A stretch of DNA of 64,000 nucleotides from Nocardia sp. NBC_00508 (GCF_036346875.1 NZ_CP107852.1:6820001-6884000); one strand, 5' to 3'; numbered from the stretch's first letter, positions 8,984 through 18,318 are shown. The notes: a model not told the origin generated them from the sequence alone. Made by a program: numbers and translations.

Positions 8984-9613
8984 CTGCGACCCCGCGTCGC
9001 TGTGATGGATCAACCCCTCGGCGACGGTGTGGCCGTCGTGGTCGCGTCTCCACAACGCCATCTTCAACGCCGAAGTAATCATCGCGGTGTCCTTGATCGT
9101 GGCAGCCTGCCAGCCCACGATGGAACGGGAGAAACAATCGATCACGAACGCCACGTATACGAACCCAGTCCAGGTGGGCACGTAAGTAAAGTCGGTGACC
9201 CACTTGCGATTTGGCTCGATTGCGGTGAAATCGCGGTCGAGAAGGTCTGGGGCGCGCCGGTGGTCGGCGCCCTTACCGGCGATGGTGGTGCGGTGCCTAG
9301 CGCCACGGATCACACCGCACAGTCCTTCGTCGCGCATGAGCCGGTTTATGGTGCCGATGCCGACCCGGTAGCCCTGGCGACGCAGATATGGGGTCATCTT
9401 GCGGCGCCCATACATTCCCTCAGGAGTGCCGATGGTGGCGCGCAGCGCGTCGGTCAGATACGCGTCGGTCACCGTCCGGGCCGAAGCAGGGGTGGTTTTC
9501 CAGTTCCGATACGTGCGTCCGGCGACCTGCACGCCTTGCTCGGTGAGCACGCGGCAGATCGGATCGACCCGGTAACCCTGTGCACGCATTTGATCGATGA
9601 ACTGGCAGATCAA
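8984..9613 (-). pseudogene. IS3-family transposase OrfB, truncated by IS30
   Basis: Encodes the N-terminal two thirds of an IS3 OrfB: the HTH_21-like region (GTPEGMYGRRKMTPYL), the first catalytic Asp (KWVTDFTYVP) and the second (HHSDAGSQ). Homology ends right after that second motif at the IS30 end, so the catalytic Glu is lost. It overlaps orfA by 4 nt, as expected for OrfAB produced by programmed frameshifting. The missing 3' part should lie beyond the other end of the IS30 copy but is not in this window. Confidence 0.82.
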
Positions 9614-9921
9614 CGGCGGCGCGGGTCGATCTCCCGCGCGAAGAAAATTGAGGCCGCTTTCAGAATCTCGTTGGCCTCCTTCAGATCTCGGACTTCGCGT
9701 TCGAGTTCCTTGATCCGCGCCTGCTCCGCGCTCGTCACACCGGGAGCCTTCCCGGTGTCGATCTGGGCTTGCTTCACCCAGACACGCAGTGTCTCGGCGT
9801 GGATGCCGACTTTCGGTGCCAGCGCCTGGCAGGCGGCATACGCCGACGCATAACCGTCGAGTCGGTCCAGCACCATCTTCACCGCACGCTCACGCTGCTC
9901 GATCGGATAACGCTTGGGCAT
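9610..9921 (-). CDS. IS3-family OrfA
   Basis: A 103-residue DNA-binding subunit with an IS3/IS911-type helix-turn-helix (ERAVKMVLDRLDGYASAYAA, then GIHAETLRVWVKQAQ) and a C-terminal leucine-zipper-like helix (ARIKELEREVRDLKEANEIL). Start at the ATG of MPKRYP. The outer end of the IS is near 9972, where the minus strand begins TGAACCGCCCCGACTTTC, typical of IS3 ends. The gene is intact but its partner OrfB is broken, so this copy cannot transpose. Confidence 0.82.
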   Translation of the reverse strand: MPKRYPIEQRERAVKMVLDRLDGYASAYAACQALAPKVGIHAETLRVWVKQAQIDTGKAPGVTSAEQARIKELEREVRDLKEANEILKAASIFFAREIDPRRR

Positions 9922-9972
9922 GGCCCACATCCTTCACAGAGAAGGAAGCGGCCAGAAAGTCGGGGCGGTTCA

Positions 9973-10758
9973 GTGGCCGCCCACAGCGGATGCGGGGGAA
10001 GCTCAGCCGGACCGAAACGACAAACGCTGACCCGCGAGAAAACAACACTCGAACGCTGGCACGCCGTCCACAACCTGCTTGACCAAGGTGTCGGGCTGCT
10101 GGACTGCGCCCGCCGGCTCTGCCTGAGCCTCAACACCGTCAAGCGTTACGCCCGTACTTCCGAACCCGACCAGCTGCGGCGTCCGCCCCAATACTGGGCC
10201 TGCCTGGTCGACCCCTATCGCGATCACCTGCCCACCCGTCGCGCCGCCGAACCCGGCGTCCCGGTTCTGCACCTGCTCAACGAGATCAAAGCCCTCGGCT
10301 ACACCGGCAGCATCAACCTGCTCCACAAATACCTCAACCAAGGCCGCGCCGAGAGCGACCGGATCGCGCCGTCACCGCGGCGGTTCACCTCCTGGATCAT
10401 GACCCGGCCTACCGACCTGTCCGACGGCCACCGCACCCACCTCGACGAACTGCTCGCCGCCTGCCCGGAGATGACCGATTTGGCCAGGCTTGTCGCCGAT
10501 TTCGCGCAGCTGATGACCGAGCGCCGCGGCAGCGACCTTGATTCATGGATGAAGCAGGTCCGCGAAGCGCGGCTTCCGGAACTCGATCCCTTCCTGCGCG
10601 GTCTCGACCAAGACCGCGACGCTGCGGTCGCTGGCCTCACCCTGCCTTACAGCAACGGCCCCGTCGAAGGTGTCAACACGAAAACCACACTGATCAAACG
10701 ACAAATGTATGGTCGCGCTGGTTTTCCGCTACTACGGCATCGCATCCTTCTGGCCTAG
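9973..10758 (+). pseudogene. ISL3-family transposase, 3' part only
   Basis: Begins at the outer end of the IS3 element, in frame, with the zinc-finger-side linker (SAGPKRQTLTREKTTLERW). It continues through the HTH region (LDCARRLCLSLNTVKRYAR) to the conserved C-terminal block with the catalytic Glu (GPVEGVNTKTTLIKRQMYG, then LLRHRILLA). The N-terminal zinc finger and first catalytic residues are missing. A right terminal repeat (CCGAAAGTGCACCAGAGCC) ends at 10789. This is the oldest recognisable layer of the stack. Confidence 0.8.
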
Positions 10759-10892
10759 CGCCGACCACCACCGAAAGTGCACCAGAGCCTGATTAACGGT
10801 GGATCCGGTCCCGGTGTTGGTTCGTTACCGGTCGGGTGATCCGGCCTTCGAAGGTGATCGCGTCCGCGGCTCACCTGAGAGACTCACCGAGA

Positions 10893-13800
10893 TCAGCTGA
10901 GCGCCACGGTGTTGGTGTCAGCCCGAACATCGAAGGTCTCGGACCGCAAGAGATGCACAGCTTTCCAATCGATTCCTGTCGGAGCCACAGCAAGGGCACC
11001 AGCGAGCAGACCGAGGCGGGCAGAGCGCACGGCTGTGTCGTCGGTCATGACAAGTACGTCGTCAAAGAAGGTTCGCAGACCATCAGCCAGTGGCATGGCG
11101 CTGGCAACCCAGTCCGGCAACGAGGTGGCGTGGGTGCGACGCAGGGTGGCGATAGCGTCAATGAGCCGCTGTTCAGCTGGTTCGGTAAGTCGACGTGTGT
11201 CGCAATCGGGCGGCGTGCCCGGCGGCAAGATCCGAACGATGCGCTGAAGTCCTTCCACCAGCTCGACAAAACGTGGACCGTGGATGTTGCGGGCTTGGTC
11301 GATCTCGGCGCGCAATTGGTCGGCGCGGCGGGGATTTCCTGCCGCAGGCCGGACTGCATCGATAAGAGGCACGGGGATACTCTCGTCGCGGAGTCGTTGT
11401 TCGTAGCGGGTGATGAGCAGGTCTTCGGCGGTGTCGAGGACCGCGGTGTCGACAGCGACGCCTTGGCTGCGCAGTGCCTCAGCCGCAGTGTCGAGCACCT
11501 GGCGATAGGTGAGCGTTTCGAGTACAGGGTGTGCGCGCAGGATTCGGACTATGCCCAGGGCGGCGCGGCGCAGCCCAAACGGATCCGAGGTTCCGGTGAG
11601 CTTGGCACCGACGGCAAGCATCGCAACGAGCAGGTCGAACCGGTCGGCAAGGGCCAACAGGGCTCCGGGCAGTGTGGCGGGCAGTCGGTCGCTGTGATGC
11701 CGCGGAAGTTCGGTCTCGAGCAGTGCTTCGGCGACCGGGGCGAGTTCTCCTGCTTTGCAAGCGTATTCGCCAGCCATGGTGCCAGCGAGGGAGGTCATTT
11801 CGATGACCATCTGGGTTGCGAGATCGAACTTCACCAACTCCCCAGCCCGAGCAAGTGTTGTGGAGTCGTTAGCGGACAGAGAGATTCGCGTCGCGAGCTC
11901 TCGGCTAACTACAGCGATGCGGTCAGCACGGTCGCCCACGGAGCCGAGGCGTTGTTCGAAGGTGAGGTCCGTGAGACGGGCCCGGAATTCCTGCGGGGTC
12001 GTGTGCAGGTCGCTGTTCCAGAAGAATGAGGCGTCTTCGAAGCGTGCACGCAGCACCTTCTCGTTACCGTCTCGGACGACGTCAGGGTCGCAAGCTCCGT
12101 TGGCAACAGTGACGAACAATGGGAGCAGGTTGCCGTGCTGAGCGCGAACGGGAAGATAACGCTGGTGCTTGCGCATGACGGTGGTGAGGATTTGTTCGGG
12201 CAGCTCGAGGTACTTCTGGTCGAACTGGCCGAGAATCGCGAACGGTGTCTCCACCAGGTTGGTGATTTCGTCGATCAGATCGGTCTCGTTTTCGATCTCG
12301 ATCGTGCCGCTGTGGTGATTGGCCAATTCAGCAACGGCCTGGGTGAGGGTGTCCCGACGTTCGGCGACGTCGATGAGGATCCCTTCGGCGCGCATCACGG
12401 CTTCGTAGTCAGCAGCATGATTGATGCTGATCTCGGGTTGCTCGGATTGGCGGTGGCTGCGGGTGGTGCGTCCGGCGGCCAGTGCGCCAGCAGTGACCGG
12501 AAGCAGGGTGTCGTCGAGGAGGGCGAGCAGCCATCGGATGGGGCGGCTAAAGCTGAGGATCGGGTCGTTCCAGCGCATGTTCTTTTCCGACCGCAGCCCG
12601 GTCACTATCTGCGCAAGCATGGTGGTGAGGATGTCGGCTGCGATGCGACCGGGCCGCAGGGTCTCGACGGTGATGTGTTCGACACCGTTGACTTCAACTC
12701 GAGTCAAATCAGCTTCGGTGATTTGCTGGGATTTGAGAAATCCTTCGAGCGCTCGGGTGGGAGTGCCGTCGCTGTTGTATGCGGCGGCAGTCTTGGGACC
12801 ACGGCGGACTTGAATGCTGTCGGGCTCGCGGTCAGAGACGTCGTCTATGCGTACGACGACGCGGCGCGGGGTGGCGTCAACTCGGATCGGGCCGTGGTCC
12901 AGTGCGGTCTCGGCAAGCAGGCGAGTCAGATCTTGTTCCACGGCTTCGACGGTGGCGTCGACAACGTGCGGGGGCAGTTCTTCGGTGCCGATTTCGAACA
13001 CCAGCAAACCACCACGCGCCTGCTGTGCTGCAACCTCGACTGGCGTGGCGGCGAGCGGGAGAGGTTGGTGGATGCCACGCGGGTGACCCGCTTTGTCGCG
13101 CAGTTCGATCCACAGCTCGGCGACCGAACGGGATTGAGTCCGCATGGTCTGAAACCATTTCGCGCGTTCAGTGGTCGAGATGGCGCCGCGGGCGTCGAGG
13201 ACGTTGAAGGCGTGCGAGCTCTTGAGGATGAAGGAATGTGCGGGGATCGGCAGTCGCAGTTCGATGAGCCTGCCCGCTTCGCGGGAGTAGATGTCGAGCA
13301 GGGTTCGGGTGGCTTCGGTGTCTGCGTCGTCGAGGTAGTACCGCGACATCTCGTATTCGGATTGGCCCAGGAATTCGCCGTAGGTGACGCCCGGTGCGAA
13401 CAGGAGGTCTTTGAAGTGGGTGACGTTCTGTACAGCCATGAGGATGCGTTCGAGGCCGTAGGTGATCTCGACGGGGACTGGGTCTAGGGTTTGTCCGCCG
13501 ACCTGCTGGAAGTAGGTGAATTGAGTGATTTCCATGCCGTCGAGCCAGACTTCCCAGCCCAGTCCCCATGCGCCGATGGCTGGTTGGGCCCAGTTGTCTT
13601 CGACGAACCGAACATCGTGGGCGTGCAGGTCGATGCCCAGCACGGCGAGTGACCCCAGGTAGAGCTCTTGCGGGTTGCCGGGTTCGGGTTTGACGATGAC
13701 CTGGAACTGAGTGTGGGTTTGCAGTCGGTTCGGGTTCTCGCCGTAGCGGCTGTCGTCGGGGCGAACCGAGGGTTCGACGTACGCGACCCGCCACGGTTCG

Positions 13801-13976
13801 GGGCCGAGCACGCTGAGCAGGGTGGCCGGATTCATCGTTCCCGCACCGACTTCGGTGTTGAACGGTTGGGCGATCACACAACCGTGACCCGCCCAGTAGT
13901 TCTGTAGACGGAGGATCGCTTCTTGCATGGACAGGGTCGGCTGGGACCCTGCGCGGAACGATGCGTCGTCGGCCAT
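10893..13976 (-). CDS. glyQS: Glycyl-tRNA synthetase, fused alpha and beta subunits
   Basis: 1027 residues charging tRNA-Gly with glycine. Residues about 15-300 match the class II alpha subunit (GlyQ): NYWAGHGC, RYGENPNRLQ, RFVEDNWAQP, GLGWEVWLDGMEITQFTY and the motif 3 region EITYGLER. Residues about 325-1020 match the tRNA-binding beta subunit (GlyS): FEIGTEELPP, MRWNDPILSFSRPIRW, GNEKVLRARFEDASFFWN and DPFGLRRAALGI. All blocks look intact. The usual housekeeping enzyme of mycolate actinomycetes is the unrelated alpha2-type GlyRS, so this is likely an additional enzyme, either a resistance copy or a dedicated supplier of Gly-tRNA. It starts 9 nt after the radical SAM stop. ISL3 debris lies just downstream. 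Confidence 0.92.
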   Translation of the reverse strand: MADDASFRAGSQPTLSMQEAILRLQNYWAGHGCVIAQPFNTEVGAGTMNPATLLSVLGPEPWRVAYVEPSVRPDDSRYGENPNRLQTHTQFQVIVKPEPGNPQELYLGSLAVLGIDLHAHDVRFVEDNWAQPAIGAWGLGWEVWLDGMEITQFTYFQQVGGQTLDPVPVEITYGLERILMAVQNVTHFKDLLFAPGVTYGEFLGQSEYEMSRYYLDDADTEATRTLLDIYSREAGRLIELRLPIPAHSFILKSSHAFNVLDARGAISTTERAKWFQTMRTQSRSVAELWIELRDKAGHPRGIHQPLPLAATPVEVAAQQARGGLLVFEIGTEELPPHVVDATVEAVEQDLTRLLAETALDHGPIRVDATPRRVVVRIDDVSDREPDSIQVRRGPKTAAAYNSDGTPTRALEGFLKSQQITEADLTRVEVNGVEHITVETLRPGRIAADILTTMLAQIVTGLRSEKNMRWNDPILSFSRPIRWLLALLDDTLLPVTAGALAAGRTTRSHRQSEQPEISINHAADYEAVMRAEGILIDVAERRDTLTQAVAELANHHSGTIEIENETDLIDEITNLVETPFAILGQFDQKYLELPEQILTTVMRKHQRYLPVRAQHGNLLPLFVTVANGACDPDVVRDGNEKVLRARFEDASFFWNSDLHTTPQEFRARLTDLTFEQRLGSVGDRADRIAVVSRELATRISLSANDSTTLARAGELVKFDLATQMVIEMTSLAGTMAGEYACKAGELAPVAEALLETELPRHHSDRLPATLPGALLALADRFDLLVAMLAVGAKLTGTSDPFGLRRAALGIVRILRAHPVLETLTYRQVLDTAAEALRSQGVAVDTAVLDTAEDLLITRYEQRLRDESIPVPLIDAVRPAAGNPRRADQLRAEIDQARNIHGPRFVELVEGLQRIVRILPPGTPPDCDTRRLTEPAEQRLIDAIATLRRTHATSLPDWVASAMPLADGLRTFFDDVLVMTDDTAVRSARLGLLAGALAVAPTGIDWKAVHLLRSETFDVRADTNTVALS

Positions 13977-13985
13977 CGAGAGATC

Positions 13986-15383
13986 CTATCCGCTGATTCC
14001 GGTCACGGATTCGGCGCCTAGGCTCGGCATGCCCAACCCTGTGACCTGCTTGGGGGCAAAGAAACTGGGCAGGTGACAACCGCCGCGGCAGGCGTCGGCA
14101 ACCGCGCAGCCCGCGCAGGTGTCCCGGGTAGTGACCGCCTCGTGGACGCGCTTGGTCAGGGTTGGCCACAGCTCGGCGACAGGGTGGTCGGCAAGACGAC
14201 CGAAGTAGACGTTACTGTGCGGGCAGTTGCGCAGCTGCCCGTCGTAGCTGACGCTGGCCCACACCATTCCCGATTCGCAGTGGCCAGCGATTTGGGAGAA
14301 CCTCAGCGCCAGGGTGGGGTCGTCGGCGTGCAGCGGCGTGTCGGTGTCGCTGGTGCACAGCTTTTGTGCGCATGGCCATGCCACGGTCATGCCGGAACAT
14401 TCGGTGGCGGTGAGCTGGTCGATTTCTCGCATCAGCGGCAGGGTCACCGAGATCGGCACTCCGTATTGGTCGTCGTTGCGTCCGGTCGGGACGTAGCGCA
14501 TGACGCCGAATTCGCGGACGCCGATGCGGTGCACATCGCGGATGACCTCCAGTGCGCCGGCAATGTTCTCCTTGACGAGGGTGAGTTCAGCGACGACGTT
14601 GATGCCTGCGTCCAGCAGCAGCTGCATCGCGGTGATTGCCTTGTCGTAGGCGCGGGGATGTCCGGTGAGGTGGTTGTGCTGGTCGCGGTCGCCGTGGATG
14701 GACACCAAGGCGCAGCGCACATTTGCGGCCGCGAGCCGGGCGGCGCGGTCGGCGGTGATGAAATGGCCGTTGGTGAAGATGACTTGGTAGAGGCCGAGTC
14801 GGCCGCCGTGTTCGAAGATGTCCATCGCGTCTGGGTGTAGCAAGGTCTCTCCGCCGCTGTAGCGGATGACATAGCAGCCTTTCTCGGCGCATTCGTCCAG
14901 GATCGCAGTGGCCAGCTCGGTCGGGATGTGTTTCTCGGGCAGCTCACGCACCGCGATCCGTACGTCGCGATCCGACATTGTCGGGTCGATCTTCCAGACG
15001 TTGTAGCAGAAGCCGCAGTTCCAGTTGCAGACCGCGGTCAGCTCGATTTCCAGGCGCAGCGGGAAGTCCAATTCGGTGTCGAACCGTTTGTCGATCTCCT
15101 GTAGGGCTCTATCGTGCGGCGCGGCCTGTGCGGTTGCCGCAGTCGTCAGGGTGGTGACAAGGGCGTCGAGGTCGGCGGCGACGACGCTGGAGTCTGCGCG
15201 GTAGTGGTTGCTGACGGTGTCGATCACAGTCTGCCGGTCGGCACCAGAAAAGATCTGGGAGACCATCTGTTTGGCGACCGTGTTGCGCAGCCGGTGGAAG
15301 GTGCCCGACTTGGGATCGAATAGCAGGCCGAGGTCGGGCCGGTAACGCAATGTGGCGACCAAAGTTTCGATCGTGGCGGTCAT
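13986..15383 (-). CDS. Radical SAM/SPASM protein with PqqD-like N-terminal domain
   Basis: 465 residues. Residues about 9-80 resemble a PqqD-type peptide-recognition domain (LRYRPDLGLLFDP then SGTFHRL). The radical SAM core has C119xxxC123xxC126 (CNWNCGFC) for the 4Fe-4S cluster and the SAM-binding RYSGGETLLHP. The C-terminal part has SPASM/Twitch-like cysteines (PCAQKLC, HCESG, RNCPHSN, and CAGCAVADACRGGC). Such proteins usually modify peptides. The ATG at 15383 overlaps the stop of the 36-codon ORF (TGATG) with GGAGGG upstream. It is followed after 9 nt by glyQS, so the pair is co-transcribed. The substrate is unknown. Confidence 0.85.
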   Translation of the reverse strand: MTATIETLVATLRYRPDLGLLFDPKSGTFHRLRNTVAKQMVSQIFSGADRQTVIDTVSNHYRADSSVVAADLDALVTTLTTAATAQAAPHDRALQEIDKRFDTELDFPLRLEIELTAVCNWNCGFCYNVWKIDPTMSDRDVRIAVRELPEKHIPTELATAILDECAEKGCYVIRYSGGETLLHPDAMDIFEHGGRLGLYQVIFTNGHFITADRAARLAAANVRCALVSIHGDRDQHNHLTGHPRAYDKAITAMQLLLDAGINVVAELTLVKENIAGALEVIRDVHRIGVREFGVMRYVPTGRNDDQYGVPISVTLPLMREIDQLTATECSGMTVAWPCAQKLCTSDTDTPLHADDPTLALRFSQIAGHCESGMVWASVSYDGQLRNCPHSNVYFGRLADHPVAELWPTLTKRVHEAVTTRDTCAGCAVADACRGGCHLPSFFAPKQVTGLGMPSLGAESVTGISG

Positions 15384-15493
15384 CACGCGGCCCTCCGCAC
15401 AGTTTGAGGGGCCAATTGGTCGAGCAGCTTGCACACATCGGCGGTCACTTGCTCCAGTGGCGCACTGGATTCGGTCGACAAGGCGGCTGACAT
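15383..15493 (-). CDS. 36-residue ORF coupled to the radical SAM gene
   Basis: A small frame starting ATG TCA GCC at 15493 and ending TGA at 15383, sharing its last base with the ATG of the radical SAM gene (TGATG). It encodes a helix-prone peptide (MSAALSTESSAPLEQ then VTADVCKLLDQLAPQ and TVRRAA). Tight coupling and position suggest it is translated. It may be a precursor peptide, although it has no obvious leader-core boundary and a single Cys, or a worn-down C-terminus of a PqqD-like protein, whose last helix it resembles. An in-frame TGA stands directly before the ATG, and the nearest GAGG is about 17 nt upstream, so initiation is weakly supported. Confidence 0.4.
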   Translation of the reverse strand: MSAALSTESSAPLEQVTADVCKLLDQLAPQTVRRAA

Positions 15494-15522
15494 TCATATA
15501 AGCCGTGAACCTCAATCGGTGT

Positions 15523-18318
15523 TTACGGACACCATGAGGATTCGGGGTGCCTGGTGTCGCCGCAGATACCGACGATGTCAGGTGAGACTTCGCCCTGGAC
15601 GACCTGCAGAATAGCCACCGGCTTGTTCAACGGGACCTGTTGGGTGACGTCGCCCCCGTAATCGATTGTGCCGCTGACACCGTCGATCTGGCGGTGTACA
15701 CCCGTCGTAGGATTATGGATGCTGGTGATTTCGCGCCACACAGTCCCCGGCGTGACCGGATGCTCGATGGCACCGGTACGCAGGTAGCTGGTAGCGGTGA
15801 TCAAGACCTGTGCGGCGTCATAAGCCATTGCCGCACGACCATCCGGTGACCGGCCGTGCTCTGGGTCGGTCTCAAAGGGAAACAGGCTGTCGAGTCGCTC
15901 GTAGAAACTTCGCTCTGGGCCGGAGCGCTCTTTGATGGGGGGAACAACCGCGAAGGAGACGTAGTAGAAATCAATGGATCGATTGGCTTGGCGTTTAGGG
16001 GCAGCGGCAGCATAGCGACTGACGTCGTCGTCTCCGATGAACACTGCCTTGCTGGAACATTGGGCCGCGCTGGCGAGAAAATCGCCGAAGTCGGGCACCC
16101 CCCGGCCCGCGAAGAAAACGAATCCGTTGTATCCGCAGGCCTCCAGCCCAGCGGCGTTGGCCTTGCCCGCCGGAAACGAGTGCACAGTCGCCGCGAATCC
16201 CCGGCCCGTAAAAGCTTTCTTGACATCGCCGCTCAGCCCCGAACTGTAGGTATCCGACGGATCGTCGGAGTGGAAGATGCGAACCGTCCGTGGGACGTTC
16301 GTATTCGTGGCGTGGTTGTCGGCGAATGCCGCCGTGACCACTGCTTCGGTCTTGTTCGTGGGAGCAATCTGGAAGTACATCGGATGGCCTTCGGCAAGAC
16401 TCGGATCCGACAGGGTGGACGAGACCATGGGCAGGCCGGCCCGGCTGAGCTCTTGCACCGCATCCGCGGTCTGTCGGCTACTCATTTCGAGCCCGACGAC
16501 GCCGATCAGAGAGTCGTCGCGTCGTGCTAGATCGCCGAGTTGGCGGGCGACCGTGGCCGCTTTGCGCATTTCCTTGCCGCCGTTGGCGATCAGCACCCGC
16601 ACGATCGGATCGGCGTCGCCGGATTTTTCGAGCTGCTGTAGTTGGGCAACCGCCACCCCCTCCAGTGATTCCCGCGCTGCGGTAAGGCCGTCGGCGGTAC
16701 CATCCGCGGAGGTGAGCGCCTGCAGGACTGGAATCGTGATGTACGGCCGCTGCGGAAAGTTCTTGTGCTGCTGCTCGGCTCGCGCGTTTTGAACAGCAAT
16801 GACCTGCTCCACCTGCCGAGTGGTCGAATCCGGCGGATCGAACAAGCTGAATCCGCCATCGCTCACACCGATGCACTCCAACCCGCTGGTGTGCACCTGG
16901 TCGTTCCAGCTTCCGCAATGGCCGGACCGCCAATCGAACACATGCCCCGCGGCGGCGACCACCAGAATCAGGACACCGACGATCCGTACCCACCGGTTGG
17001 ATACCCACGGCGGGTGAACATCCGCCGGATCCGGTGCGAACTCGAACCTGATGCCCGGGTCATTCCGTGGCGGCGGAATGTGGATAGGCAGATACCATGC
17101 GATATCTCGACGTTCCCGCCGATATTTCAGCAAATGGTCTTGCCATTCCAGATAAGCCTGAGCGGCCTCCGCTGCAGGGCCGATATGGGGTTGAACGGCG
17201 GCAGTCCGACGCGGATCGAGTGGCATGGCTCTGCTGGAAGCGATGATCAGCAGCGGATCGAAGAGCCCCGTCTGGTTACGGACTTCGTTGATCAGATACA
17301 GCAGCCGGTCGCCACCAGCTCGCATCGCCTCGGTATCGAGCAAGAGCACGGAGTAGGTCATCCGGCGCGAGTTCACCACATCCCACGGAGCCAACCGATA
17401 GCCGCGTCGCAGATCTTCCAGGAAGGAGTTGACCAGCAGTCGCGCGACATACTCCGGGGCTTCACCCTGCCAGCCGATCAGCCGTTCGGCGAACCGAACG
17501 AAAGTGCCGGACATCTCGGGCGCGAGATGCGGTTGGCGCATGAACCATCGGTATCGGCCGGACAACAGCGGAACCCGGCCGGTCAACACCATCCGGAACA
17601 GGCCAGCTGCCGCGACGAACACCGACCACAGCGGAATCCTCCACCAGAGCCTGTCTCCCGCGACCTCCCGGTCGATCGTTTCCGCAACCATCCTGAGTCG
17701 CCGCATCAACCCTTGCTCACTGAGCAGCTGCCGAACGGTACTGTCCGGATCGCTGTCGTCTGGGTCGAGGGTGCTGTCCATCAACGTGTAGACCAGCGAG
17801 AACAGCGGGAATCGCAGCCGACGGCCACGCGCGTTGCTCGAGCTGATCAGCGAATTGCGCGCGTTGCCGAGCAGATCGCGGATCATCACGACATCCGCCT
17901 TCGACAAGCTACCGGCCTGCCACGGGCGTCCCTGGAAACCAGCGGATCCTGCCTGTCCGGGCTGATCGCCGTTGTCGCCGGCCCGGACGTAGGCATGCGG
18001 GACACCTGCACGCTTGGCGTTGTTGAGCAACCGGTTGACCGCAGCGGCCACGATGTCCGGGCCCGCGGGCTGGACCAGGCACAACATCGGCAAACCCTGA
18101 CGCTTCGATCGCTCATCCCGTGGGACCCGTCCGGTCCAGTAGGTGCTCGTATTCGTGGCGGTGAGTTTTCGTGGCCAATCACCGAAGCGCGGACGCTGAT
18201 ACAACGCACCGATCAGGCGGTACACATCGGCCGCCCCGGTGAACCCAGGAGGTCCTTCCGAGGTATGCAGAGCAGGCTGCAACGGGTTTCCCCCCGGCAT
18301 GACAGATTCTGTGTCCAT
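15523..18318 (-). CDS. Large protein with C-terminal periplasmic-binding-type receptor domain
   Basis: 931 residues from the ATG at 18318, which has AGGTGGGGG just upstream. The N-terminal half (~460 residues) has a strand like a Walker B (YSVLLLDTE) and a degenerate loop (PMLCLVQPAGPD) where a P-loop might sit, suggesting a decayed NTPase fold. A transmembrane helix follows (IVGVLILVVAAAGHVF). The C-terminal ~430 residues resemble type I periplasmic-binding receptors of the Leu/Ile/Val family: IGVVGLEMSSRQTADAVQEL, LPMVSSTLSDPSLAEG, TVRIFHSDDPSDTYSSG and MAYDAAQVLITA. No ABC permease or ATPase is nearby, so a sensor role is more likely than uptake. It ends 29 nt before the 36-codon ORF. Confidence 0.7.
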   Translation of the reverse strand: MDTESVMPGGNPLQPALHTSEGPPGFTGAADVYRLIGALYQRPRFGDWPRKLTATNTSTYWTGRVPRDERSKRQGLPMLCLVQPAGPDIVAAAVNRLLNNAKRAGVPHAYVRAGDNGDQPGQAGSAGFQGRPWQAGSLSKADVVMIRDLLGNARNSLISSSNARGRRLRFPLFSLVYTLMDSTLDPDDSDPDSTVRQLLSEQGLMRRLRMVAETIDREVAGDRLWWRIPLWSVFVAAAGLFRMVLTGRVPLLSGRYRWFMRQPHLAPEMSGTFVRFAERLIGWQGEAPEYVARLLVNSFLEDLRRGYRLAPWDVVNSRRMTYSVLLLDTEAMRAGGDRLLYLINEVRNQTGLFDPLLIIASSRAMPLDPRRTAAVQPHIGPAAEAAQAYLEWQDHLLKYRRERRDIAWYLPIHIPPPRNDPGIRFEFAPDPADVHPPWVSNRWVRIVGVLILVVAAAGHVFDWRSGHCGSWNDQVHTSGLECIGVSDGGFSLFDPPDSTTRQVEQVIAVQNARAEQQHKNFPQRPYITIPVLQALTSADGTADGLTAARESLEGVAVAQLQQLEKSGDADPIVRVLIANGGKEMRKAATVARQLGDLARRDDSLIGVVGLEMSSRQTADAVQELSRAGLPMVSSTLSDPSLAEGHPMYFQIAPTNKTEAVVTAAFADNHATNTNVPRTVRIFHSDDPSDTYSSGLSGDVKKAFTGRGFAATVHSFPAGKANAAGLEACGYNGFVFFAGRGVPDFGDFLASAAQCSSKAVFIGDDDVSRYAAAAPKRQANRSIDFYYVSFAVVPPIKERSGPERSFYERLDSLFPFETDPEHGRSPDGRAAMAYDAAQVLITATSYLRTGAIEHPVTPGTVWREITSIHNPTTGVHRQIDGVSGTIDYGGDVTQQVPLNKPVAILQVVQGEVSPDIVGICGDTRHPESSWCP

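Noticed and set aside
10790-10892. Possible tRNA or T-box-like element near glyQS
   Set aside because: No cloverleaf or T-box sequence is visible; the segment lies downstream of the gene.
12135-13487. Plus-strand frames opposite the GlyRS gene
   Set aside because: Shadows of an unambiguous GlyRS coding sequence.
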